In this document: positions 54,340 to 64,000 of the stretch, one piece after another | Layout: every line of letters starts with the position of its first letter | How positions within the stretch are numbered: position 1 is the stretch's first letter | Assembly (NCBI RefSeq): GCF_037042905.1 | Contig: NC_087262.1 | Coordinates: 25,609,001 to 25,673,000, forward strand | Direction of reading: 5' to 3' | Source: Lytechinus pictus | Lineage: Eukaryota > Echinodermata > Echinoidea > Temnopleuroida > Toxopneustidae | Length of the DNA: 64,000 nucleotides | Notes under the pieces: generated by a model | Databases searched by the model: none | Seen by the model: the letters and a program-made list of their open reading frames with translations, nothing else | What the model was told of the DNA's origin: nothing | Translations under genes and position numbers: made by a program

Positions 54340-54780
54340 GCAGCGCGGCCAGTGCATACACAAAACCAGGCGCAAGATTTCTATGCCTTAATGTGCACAC
54401 CATGCATGATGCGCGCCTGCCAGGTAACAATTTAAGTCACAATTGCTTAGCAAGGATTATTACTTCGCTAAGTTTGTGAATAACCTGAAATCAGATGGAG
54501 TGATAAGCCAACAGGCATACATGTATAAATTGTTCCAAATAATAGTTTGAATATCACATTGTACAGCGTTAGGTAATAATAATGATATTGACTGGCTCTT
54601 CTTAAGGGAAACATCATATTGCCCTTAAAACTACCATATTGCCCTTGTCTAAAGACTCCAGCCAATATGATTCTGTTGCGGGTGACGTATTTGATGTTCC
54701 CCTCAAGGCCAGTCAGTATTATATATATAACATACCCTTCATCCCCCATGTGTAGCCTATAACATGACAAATATTTATGG
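54340..54780 (-). repeat. dispersed repeat, copy 2 (inverted relative to 44540)
   Basis: In inverse order it carries GCGCGC/CATGCATG, CTTAGCAAGGATTATTACTT, ATATTGACTGGC and CCAGTCAGTATT with CATATTGCCCTTGTC between. Longer and better preserved than copy 1. Confidence 0.5.
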
Positions 54781-55696
54781 TGTATAGTGCTTGGAGACTA
54801 TGTCAATAAAGGCTTTAATAGTCAGTGGACGGGTACTAAATAGATACCAAAGAAATACTCTTTAATGAGAAGTTAAGAAAAAAAGAGAGATTTGTTTGAA
54901 TCAACAACATTGCGAAGTCGATGCATGTCACACCTTGTAAAATAAACTAAATCTAGTGTGTATTAGGGGGAAATTTTTTACTGTAAATGATTGTTCTGCA
55001 TAATTCATTTAAACATGTATATTCTCCCCATTGTGCTTTGTGTGTGCTCAAAACTACATAGTGTCTTGGAAATTTAGTCAGTATATTTTGTGACATACAT
55101 GTTCACCTTGTAGTAGTGTCAATAGACATAAAAAATGTAAGCCTAAAACTTTATGCAAGTGTGGAGTATAGTGTATGATACATAAGCGATTCATATTAAT
55201 TCACTGCCTCAATGCAAGAAACGTATATTTTCATATTGTACCATTTGCTGTTTGGGTAAAACAATTAAAAAATATTGTGACATAAAATCTCAATATACGC
55301 TATTTTTCAAGAAAAATAGTGGCAATTTACATGTATTTAGTAATAAACTTTGAAAAAATAGAATTTCATATTACTGCATTTTGAAAATTTTAAAATTTTA
55401 CCGGATAGGCTATTTTGTATGATTATAGAATATATGGAGTTCTAGTGGTTATTACAGTACGTCTTATGCTATGTTTATACCAAAATCAATCTGTGAAATT
55501 GTGTGTTCTCATTGTGCAATAGTCTCTTGAAAGCTGACCAATGCTCAAACCATTCATGTTTATGGTAACTATCAAGAACAAATCTTAATCTACTATAATT
55601 TAGTCATCAGGAGAGGGGTGACTGTTTTTTTTAATTCATAACTAACCTGAGCTTGATATTGTGTTGTAATTCAAGAGATCATTTTTTCTAAATAGT

Positions 55697-55915
55697 GGAG
55701 GTGTTGTGGCTCAATGGACAAGTCTTCCGGACTTTGAACCACAAGGTCTGGTGTTTGAATCCCACCACAGCACTCTCATCCTCTGGCAAGGCGTTTATCT
55801 ACATTACCACTCCACCATGTGTAGTAAATGGGTACCCCGGAGGAAGAAATGCCGTATGCACTGCATAGAAACATTGTATTAAGCGCTATATCATGTTGCA
55901 TATTATCATTATTTA
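55697..55915 (+). mobile_element. tRNA-headed SINE, second type
   Basis: GTTGTGGCTCAATGGACAAG (A box) and GGTGTTTGAATCCCACC (B box), then GCAAGGCGTTTATCTACATT and AGTAAATGGGTACCCCGGAG, ending near TTAAGCGCTATATCATGTTG. The head differs from the 9514/36499 type but the body plan is shared. Confidence 0.6.
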
Positions 55916-56085
55916 AATTGTTTCTTCATACAATGGATGCTGTAGGTATTTATATAAATATATTGAATGTGTTAAGGGCCTGAATATTTTGCAATCCCTG
56001 CCACCTCAGAAAAAATATTGATATCGGAAATTTCATTAATCAAGAAATTTTATACTAAATAGGTTCATTATTGCGGACTGAAATA

Positions 56086-56248
56086 ATCGCTAGAGGGTAT
56101 TCATTTGTCTCGCAATCTTGATAAAGAGTTGCAGCGGCACTCGAAAGCTCATGAACTTGTAAGCTAGTGAACACTTTTTGCGAGAGTGATCACGAATTTC
56201 CTTGTTGACCATAGTAGATTGCGAGACAAATGAATACCCTCTAGCGAT
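56086..56248. mobile_element. 163-bp TA-flanked MITE
   Basis: ATCGCTAGAGGGTATTCATT (continuing TGTCTCGCAATCT) at the left and its exact complement at the right; TA on both sides (56084-56085, 56249-56250). Confidence 0.75.
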
Positions 56249-56250
56249 TA

Positions 56251-57275
56251 AGAAATTTTATATTCAAGAGTACTACACAGAGCATGATGCATGATGTTTG
56301 TTTTTATTCAGGCAAAGAGAATGATCAGTGTAATTTATGCAAACAGCTGCAAGATTATGTCTTGATAAAGGGCATTAATAAATATTATTGCTATAAATCA
56401 ACATGTCTATTAATTGTGTTACCTTTATGAAATTACTATTTTGGTATGGAAGATATAGCTGTACAGGGTCATGATAAGCTTAATGTAGTCTGCACGCACA
56501 GACCTAAATATGATATTTGAGACTTTATGCCCCCCCCCCTTTCCTGGATGTATTAGGGTTAAAAACTGAAACATTTGGACATGCACCCATTGGGGCTAAT
56601 CACAAGATTGAACAGAACAGGTTCTATTATATATTGCTTCGTTCCAGCATCCTGTTCATATTTGTGATTCTGCTTCAATAGGCATATGTTGAAAGGCTTC
56701 GATATGTTTATAATATTTCCAGAAATCTGTTTTACTTAGAACAGGTAAAAATTGCTTTCAAAAATCTCTCTTAACCAAAAAAAATGGCAATTATGACTTG
56801 GAGAAGGAAAGCTTCATACCGGACAATACACACAACCACAAAATACTTGTCGCCTATTATCATAATTTCAATTTTAATATCAAACACATCAAAATAATGA
56901 AAATATGTCACAATACGAATGATTATTTTCAGGTATCAAACAAGGAGAAAAAAATTAAATCTTGTTTGGAAAGGTAGGCCTTATACAAGGTGGGTCTGAT
57001 ATATATTATATACAACAGATAAAACAATGCGAGATATAATTTGCACATGCCCTAACAATGTCAATATATCAAGAAGATAATGTAGCTTTGTGATTCGACC
57101 TTTGTATAACTTCAATTGTATAGAGGCTGCATCATGTGAGAAACATCTTACACATAGTTGATCCTGTAGGCCTTATTTCAAACTCTGGCAAAAAAAAAAA
57201 TCAAAATTCATTTCTTTCCTAACTTAAAATACACCCCAATTGCTTTGATGCAAAAAGTCAAGTACATGGGCAATC
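56251..57275. other. non-coding AT-rich DNA
   Basis: I see no exon. A C-run lies near 56530. Confidence 0.45.
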
Positions 57276-57660
57276 CGGTGGATTCACAATGAGTGCACAA
57301 CAAATCGGTTGCAGTGAACAGGCCGAAATTCGCAATGCCTCATGGGAAAAAGACGACATGATCTGTTGCGCGCCCTAGTGCATGCATATGATTATGCTAC
57401 GCTGGCCGATGCGGTTAGGCTGGCTTACAAAAAATTATGCTGTTAACCTGGGTCCAGTAGGTGGGAGAGACATTTGCAGCCCATCTTTTATGGTGAAATT
57501 TAGGCCGTTTTCAGTGAATTCTTCCACTTTTGCCATGTTTTTGGTTTTGAAGCATCAGTCGTATAACAGCACTTTAGCACTGTGTAATGTCGACCCTGAA
57601 GTTAGAAATTGGCCTATCCGTTGCAATTGATAGATGGCGGCCCATATTGTGAATCCACCG
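57276..57660. mobile_element. 385-bp TIR MITE
   Basis: CGGTGGATTCACAATGAG at the left, ATATTGTGAATCCACCG at the right. An ORF of 82 codons inside (57382-57630) has no known motif. Flanking duplication not certain. Confidence 0.55.
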
Positions 57661-58633
57661 AATTCCATAAAATAATTAACTGCTCCAGCAACAATGAATT
57701 GAGAACACTGTCATCATAAAACTAGAAAACAGAGACAATTCACTTCTAGAAGGTCCCATGAGTCACAATCTCATTAGCGTTACAAAAATTATCTTATCCT
57801 GTGACTGATGACAAATTTATGCTACTAGGCCCTTGATTATAGATCTTTATTTTTCTACAAATATATTTGGTCAATGGCTGAGAGCACTTGCAATGCAAAT
57901 ACTGGCTTATAAAAATCAATCTTGAGTTTTGCAATCAACTGCAATTTGATGATGTATTGCAAATAATTATCTTGCCAAACTCGTAAGTGCAGTTTTCACT
58001 GAACACATGAACGGGTTGATTTGCACAGGATGCTTATGTCGAAAAAATAAGTCCAACGTTTGCATTTTATGCTAAAAAAAGTATTCTGATATAGATCCTG
58101 CGGGGTCAGAAAAATATAGTTCCCACTTATAAACACGGGATGCAAATGTCTCCTCAAAGAAAAGGCAACACTTCAAAATATTGTTGAATTTCTCCAAAAG
58201 GCTATCACTATTTTGAGCAAATGGGGGGCTTCAAGGTAGAGGAATAAATTGCTCAATGATTAAGGCAAAACATATTATTGCTAAAATATGCAAATGATAT
58301 TTGGTCACTCATATTTCATATTCTATTTTTTGCTCAGAAAGGCTTTATACAAACATAGAAAAATAAGAAATTATCATGTTTTAGAGTGATATTTTCAAAA
58401 CGATCAAATTAATACATCAAGAGAAAAACATAAGGTGGAAGATAATAAGATCAAGAAAAAGGATAGAACAGATCTTAAAACAACTCGAGTATATTTCATA
58501 ACTTTGGACATGTCCATAACAAAATAGCAATAGAAATGAGAGATAACATTAAAAATATCAATATGGGGAAACGAAACATCACTTGATTGTGGCTCAGTTG
58601 TGACTTAATGTAAATTAATTGATTACTTGCTTT
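57661..58633. other. non-coding AT-rich DNA
   Basis: No exon or repeat boundary could be supported here. Confidence 0.5.
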
Positions 58634-58637
58634 TTAA

Positions 58638-59893
58638 CCCTAAGAAGACGGGGGGGGGGGGGGGGGGGGCTGATTCAGCCCCCCGAAATTTGTCGTGATA
58701 AAGCTGCCGCGCGAATTTTTTTGACCGCATCACTTACTGACATTTTAAATTCAAGTCTCGCGCAACTTTTGAGACCAAAGTTGCCACCCCCGGGTACGCG
58801 GTTCCGAAATTACGCAACATATCGTAAGTGCATGCAGACAAAAAATTGCACAAAAACGTGAATTTGTGTACAAATCCAATGCAAATACTGTTTTTAGCGA
58901 AATGTATCATTATTTTTCCTTTTACTGATTGAAATCAATTAATTCCATCTTATTTATGGTCAAAATAAAGTTCCCGACAATTTCCATTGAAAAAACAATA
59001 AAAAACAGAAAGTCGAAAAACAAAGAAATACATAAGAAATTTAGAAAACAATAAAATACATGTACATATGAAAATAAATGTGATTTTGAATTTTTTTTTG
59101 TACATTTGATCAGATTCATATAAAGTGTCTGTGTACCAAACATCATTTTAGGGGCATTATTTAGTTAATTAAAGCAAACTTTTGATTTTACGCATAAATT
59201 AGCATAATTAATTAGCAATGAGATTTTTCGAAGAATTTGATCTTGTAGTTTTGTAGATTATGTCATGGGTAAAGTGCGTGCCAAGTTTCGTCGTGATCGC
59301 ATGATCGATGGCCGAGATCATAAGGCATCAGTCTTCTTATACCCTTTTTACACAGGATTTTCTTAACCCCGGACTATCGCTAACCCCGTACTATCCTTAA
59401 CCCCGTACTATTTTTTTTTCCTTTTCACACATGCCAAATTGTTATCGCTAACCCCGGATAAGGAATGCTTGCTTTTCACACACGAAACTCGCTAACCCCG
59501 GACTAGTGGTTTTTGTCGATCATTCGTAGGACAAGTACTTCACTCGTACCTTTTTACACACGCTAAAATTTCCTTAACCCCGTACTATATAGTACGGGGT
59601 TAAGCTTAGCCCACTTTCGTTTTACACTAGCGATCTTAACCCCGTACTATCGCTCTTAGCACCGCAATTGCTGGGATAACCCTGCTTTTTTGCAGGGCCA
59701 AATAATCCCGTACTAAAGGTGGGGTTAGCCCACTTTGCAAAAATGCTGTGTAAAAAGAAAGTGGGCTAAGCTTAACCCCGTACTATAGGTGGGGCTAAAT
59801 TGCCATTTAGCCCCACCTATAGTACGGGGTTAAGGAAATTTTAGCCTGTGTAAAAAGGGTAATAGGCATCAAAATAGCCCAGTCTATTTAGGG
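58638..59893. mobile_element. piggyBac-like non-autonomous element with TTAA target sites
   Basis: Begins CCCTAAGAAGACGGGG; right end inverted CCCTAAATAGACTGGG. TTAA on both sides (58634-58637, 59894-59897). CCCTA-starting TIRs with TTAA duplication match piggyBac; Kolobok also uses TTAA. After a G-run, CTGATTCAGCCCCCC makes a hairpin, and a GC-rich stretch follows (58700-58820). It holds the nested element 59342-59859. No transposase. Confidence 0.6.
59342..59859. mobile_element. nested TIR element built of AACCCCGTACTA repeats
   Basis: CCCTTTTTACACAGG at the left and CCTGTGTAAAAAGGG at the right, TA on both sides (59340-59341, 59860-59861). Inside, AACCCCGTACTA or AACCCCGGACTA occurs about ten times in both orientations, often as TATAGTACGGGGTTA hairpins, plus AGCCCACTTT words. 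518 bp, non-coding. Confidence 0.75.
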
Positions 59894-59897
59894 TTAA

Positions 59898-60694
59898 AGA
59901 ATTTATATCTGATATCTTTAACTACATAGTACATATGTAGGAAGATTATGAAAGGAATACTCATACAGTTTACTGACAGAACAAAAAAAAGGATAGATTT
60001 TTAACTTCTTCATGATTTATACTGTACAATGACTATGTAACCTAATTTGGCTCCCAAAATTTGGTTACACGGAACACATACACACACTGCATAGTTAAGA
60101 TGCCATGTCTTTTAATACTAAGGAAAATTGCTGTTAATAAGGAGTTTTCAAGTTAATTCGTTTAAATAGGGAAAATACTATAGTACAAAGGTCCACTCAA
60201 AGAGCATTGCTTTTCACTTTGGATCCAGGCATCGCGCAATGTAGGCCTTAAAATGGTAATGTATCAGCCCCGGCTGGATCAGCCATTGCTTCCCCCATCA
60301 TTCATATCATGACAGGAACCAGCTAAAACATTTGGGCTAGACATTAACATATAGCCCCATACATGCACTTCTCTGTACAGAACATGTGACTCACAGAAAA
60401 GAGTTAATTTGTGATTATTTTGGTTATTCCATATTTGCAATGTGTAAACAGCATACTGTAACGAACCAGTCGACTATGGTTTGGATTATCTTGCATTAAA
60501 ATACGGGGAGGGTGCTTTTTGTGCACGAGAGCTCAGAGTACGATTAGAGATAAATAGCAGTTTCAACGTTGCCTCCGTTGTTTGGAAAACAGAACACGCC
60601 AAGATCTCTGTATCACGCCATATAGGGAAACCGCTCGCATAAAGGATGGCTAGTTCATTGAACGGACCGGCCCTCCAGCATCCTTGACCTGATC
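59898..60694. other. non-coding
   Basis: AT-rich intergenic or downstream sequence; no exon supported. Confidence 0.45.
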
Positions 60695-60697
60695 TAA

Positions 60698-61091
60698 AGG
60701 CGACCGCACACCTTACGGAACAAATCGCATTTTGCTCATTTTCTGAAGATGTGAATGGAACATATCATTTTATTTGAGGTTGAAATTAATAGAAATAATA
60801 ATATTATAACAATTTTGAAAGATTGCAAGCCCTTATTTTGGAGTAAAGTCCAAATTAGGTTCAAATCGTAGCCAATCGTAAGACTGCTATGGCGTCATTA
60901 CGACTAGATATTAAATTCGCTTTTATTCTAAGAAGGATGATAGCATAGTCACAAATTTGATCATAGGTATTCGTACGATGATTCCGAACATTACACAGTA
61001 AGATATTCCAAGTCTCAATATTAGCATCAAATTCTATTACATTTTATTCTGAAATCGGGTCGGAGACCAGTCGTAAGGTGTGCGGTGGCCT
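60698..61091. mobile_element. Harbinger-like MITE, TSD TAA
   Basis: AGGCGACCGCACACCTTACG at the left; right end inverted AGGCCACCGCACACCTTACG, 19 of 20 matching. TAA flanks both (60695-60697, 61092-61094). 394 bp, non-coding. Confidence 0.75.
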
Positions 61092-61094
61092 TAA

Positions 61095-61729
61095 GACAGA
61101 GGGCTGCCACAATACACTAATCCTTTGTTACATTACAATCAGCATTTTCCAGAGTCTACAAGATAGTCTCGAAATCGATTTCAAATCAGAATTTTAAACT
61201 ATAATTGACTTTTAATAAATTCATGCAAATAAGGGCCTAAAATCAATTTTAAGTCCAATAGCTGACCAAGTTTATTTTATCATTGAAGAAACACTGAAAA
61301 GTTTTTGACTAAAGCATGTTTGACCCATTGATATAACATAAGATTGATTTTTCTAAAGGTAAATATTTCTTTCATTGAAGCCATGCCTCAAATCACATAT
61401 TCAGTAAGACTCATTAACCTGGTATCAGCAGCTGACAAACCTTTCATTAATATTGAGTCTACACTGAATTCAGTATGATTTCGCTCACCTAAATTCAAGG
61501 TTCGTTCAAACCTGTCACGACAAACTTAAACAACACTCGGCAACAATTTTGTGGGTGAATTTAAATGGTAAAACAGGTATAAAAATATTAGAGGCAAGAG
61601 TCTTTTGCAAAGTGAAAAAAAACTGCATATCATCAAAATCAAAATAATTTAAAGGAAGTGATCATTCAATTTGACCCCAAACTTAACAATGTAATTATCA
61701 TGAAGTCCTAAAATTGTCAACATGACCTG
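61095..61729. other. non-coding
   Basis: AT-rich; nothing supported. Confidence 0.45.
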
Positions 61730-61807
61730 GGGGTGTTTAATAAAGGATCGCCAGTCGTTCTTAATGTCACTCTCAACTTAATACGGACAGCTTTATGAAA
61801 CTGCCCC
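61730..61807. mobile_element. deleted TTTCATAAAGC-family MITE, CTG flanks
   Basis: GGGGTGTTTAATAAAGGATC and GACAGCTTTATGAAACTGCC with CTG on both sides (61727-61729, 61808-61810). Only 78 bp: most of one arm has been lost. Confidence 0.65.
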
Positions 61808-62689
61808 CTGGGTAACTTTTTGTCAGACATTTATCGATTACACATATCTATTAACATAAGTGAAGAATCTGTCAGACAATATCTATGGCAAACATGATTT
61901 AAATTTGTTGACATCATACCTGAAGAAGAATTTGAAGTTGACATGGCCTTTGAAATAACCTCACAGGAGTTAACACTGGATAGGTCATAATGTCAAACAT
62001 CAAATTATGGACCCCATTCTTGATCATCACGCATGTATTTCTACTTGCGTCAAAGCTTTTACATACATGTACAAGTATATCCAAGTAAGTTTGACCAGTC
62101 TCAGAAAAAGACTTCTCCCTGTTAGACCATGGGACTGCACTGGTGTAGGATTCCAGAGTGCCCCCCCCCCCCACGCAAGCAAGAACCAGTGACAAAACAA
62201 AGGCCTTGTTCCTATTCTTGAAGAAGCAGGAGTACACAAAGTATATAACATATGGGACTCGGGATAGCAATGACAATGTCAGTAATGCAATAAGTTTTGC
62301 CTTTTTAGTGAAGTTAAAGCTTTTCTTTGATAGTGTCTGTCATAAATCGTTAGATTCAAGAGATTGGACAAATGATGGATGACAACTGGTGCACCTACAC
62401 TTCAAAGGCTGTATGACTACACCAAATAACACGGGTGGGGTTTGGTACATGTATATAAACAGCCCACTGACTATTGAATTCTCCAAAGCACCTGCCAGAG
62501 GGCTCAACTGCTTCCAATATTCAACGATTCTTGACTACATATAAAATATGTCACTTATTCTTTGAGATCATCCAAATTCTTTGCTGCCTTAGGCAAGTGT
62601 GCATGTACCTGGAAAGTATTGATAACGGTGTTTGCTACAGGAAAGATGGAGATCTCTTTCTAACACATATAGCGCTAGTGGAAACTACA

Positions 62690-63505
62690 AATTCATGCAA
62701 ACAAGATTCCTTCCTGTCAAAAGCTTGTCTTTAAGAATACATAGGTAGGTCTAGGATATTGGAGGTGGTGTACGCTACAAGAAAGATGGTCTAGGTGATC
62801 ACATTTAGGGCTAGTGGAGTTCCAATGTTCATGCTAACGTGAAGCCTTCTGTATGTTATACTGCTGTCAATGGCCTGTTCCCTGTTGTACAAAGGTAGAC
62901 CTGAGCGAATGAAGCAGATGTGCATGAACTACAGGAAAGACAAAGAACCCATCTCACAGGGCAAAGTGACCACATTTAACACCTACAACATATAGGACTA
63001 GAGGACTTCTAATGTTCATTCTAACATGAAGCCTTCCGTATGCTCTATCGCTGTCGGTAGCTTGTCTTTGAGAATGTCTCTGTCTGTGTATATAGATAGG
63101 ATCTAGGATATTGAAGCAGGTATGAGCTACAGGAAAAACAGACTTGGTAATCACCCATATCACATAATATATGGCTAGTGGATTTCCCATGTTCTTGCTA
63201 ACACAAAGCTCTCTGTATGCCCTATTGCAGTCAGTAGCTTGTCTTTGAGAATGTCCTTATCTGTGTACATATGTAGATCTAGGAGAATGAAGCAGGTACA
63301 TGTATGTGCTACAGGAAAGACGATCTCGGAGATCAGACACACCACAAATAGGAATAGAAGAGTTCCAATGTTCATGCTACCATGAAGCCTTCTGTATGCT
63401 CTATTGCTGTTGATTGCCGTCTTTGTCGTACAAAGGTATACCTGAGCGATTGAAGCAGATGTGCATGAACTACAGGAAAGACGAAGAACCCATCTCACAG
63501 GGCGA
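62690..63505 (-). pseudogene. tandem array of decayed HECT terminal-exon copies
   Basis: At least five units of about 140-185 bp, each a diverged copy of the terminal HECT exon at 63555-63763, follow it downstream on the - strand at about 63373-63505 (B), 63196-63330 (C), 63018-63150 (D), 62830-62960 (E) and 62690-62815 (F). Marks of each unit on the + strand: GTTCATGCTAACGTGAAGCC, AGCTTGTCTTTGAGAATGTC, TTGAAGCAGGTATGAGC and ACAGGAAAGA. D keeps FPVAHTCFNILD then shifts frame. C stays open (FPVAHTC...FILLDLHMYTDKDILKD) with a 6-base insertion after the catalytic Cys and a 3' extension. B and E share a private variant, so the array grew partly by a ~543-bp higher-order unit. Weaker traces reach about 62590. 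Confidence 0.75.
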
Positions 63506-63554
63506 AGTGACCACACATTGAATACATACAACATATAGGGCTAGAGGATAATGT

Positions 63555-63763
63555 TCATGCTAACGTGAAGCCTTCTGTATGCTCTATCGCTGTCAGTAGC
63601 TTGTCTTTGAGAATGTCTTTGTTGGTGTACATAGGTAGGTCCAGGAGATTGAAGCAGGTATGAGCCACAGGAAAGAAGTCATTGCCACCCTTGACAGGCT
63701 GGATGATGACCTGAAGGCTTGACCAGCCTTGAATGGGAATGTGGTCGTTACCCGTGAGGAAGA
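63555..63763 (-). CDS. HECT-domain E3 ubiquitin ligase, terminal exon (HERC3/4-like)
   Basis: The HECT C-lobe accepts ubiquitin on a cysteine and passes it to substrates. On the - strand an acceptor (TTTGTTTTTGTTTTAG) is followed by 68 whole codons and TGA. The peptide shows FLTGNDHIPIQG, then SLQVIIQP, then FFPVAHTCFNLLDLPMYTNK, DILKDKLLTAI and the family's C-terminal EGFTLA. The active-site Cys is in HTCFN. Wording is closest to small HERC proteins by recall; other HECT families end similarly. Exon phase: two bases (TC) complete a codon from the previous exon. The rest of the gene (N-lobe, any RCC1 repeats) must lie beyond 64000. Confidence 0.88.
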
Positions 63764-64000
63764 CTAAAACAAAAACAAACATTGAAATGGTCAACTACAA
63801 CAATATTCATATTGTATTCTCTAACCATGGCCCTGTAATGCAAAGATCAGCGATTAATTGCTTTATAAAATGGCCTATCAGAACCATCTTTGCAAGCGCA
63901 TTTTGCTCAGTAGACTGACTAGGAACCAATCAGAGATTGTTTTTCATATTAGCGATTCATCGCTAACCTTTGTGTTACGGGCCCCAGAATATCATAAATC

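Overview
The window is animal nuclear DNA: AT-rich, with split genes carrying GT/AG introns, CR1/Jockey-type non-LTR retrotransposons, tRNA-headed SINEs and a dense mix of terminal-inverted-repeat (TIR) DNA transposons. The repeat style (poly-G/poly-C pairs inside small hAT-like elements, iterated GCTCGCGCTTCGCGCTCGC words, many TACATGTA words, TATAGCGC retroposon tails) looks like a sea urchin or another echinoderm. That assignment is inference from sequence style; no species-specific gene proves it.

Only two host genes are clear. (1) A carotenoid cleavage oxygenase of the BCO1/BCO2/RPE65 family lies on the + strand in nine coding exons from 35525 to 46992. The exons join in frame into 505 codons and keep all four iron-binding histidines. 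(2) The last coding exon of a HECT-type ubiquitin ligase (HERC3/4-like) lies on the - strand at 63555-63763; the rest of the gene is beyond the right edge. Downstream of it (62.69-63.5 kb) is a tandem array of at least five decaying copies of that same terminal exon. Weaker candidates are a 106-codon ORF behind a CpG/ETS-type promoter segment (50.3-51.0 kb) and a possible 3' terminal exon on the - strand at 22936-23088.

Layout: 1-12 kb is nearly all nested non-autonomous DNA transposons, including a three-layer nest at 1.7-3.4 kb with perfect 8-bp target duplications. 12-18 kb holds a near full-length ORF2 of a CR1/Jockey-like LINE broken by two frameshifts. 18-21.3 kb holds two hAT-like elements with internal minisatellites. 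23.4-25.7 kb is a TA-flanked DNA element split by a second LINE. 26.8-31.7 kb holds two copies of a 2.3-kb element in opposite orientation, 108 bp apart, giving a 4.9-kb near-palindrome full of the 16-mer GGTAACTGACATTACA. 33-43 kb holds three insertions of another family (TIR GGGYGATTCCATACG, internal GTGTCGTACGGGACA repeats), each with a perfect 4-bp target duplication; two sit in introns of the oxygenase gene. 47-61 kb holds two Harbinger-like 0.85-kb elements, a TTAA-flanked piggyBac-like element with another element nested in it, and a Harbinger-like MITE.

The most distinctive theme is that several sequence-unrelated TIR families here share one plan: a short motif at or near the TIR is repeated many times inside an otherwise non-coding element. 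None encodes a visible transposase, so all must depend on enzymes encoded elsewhere.
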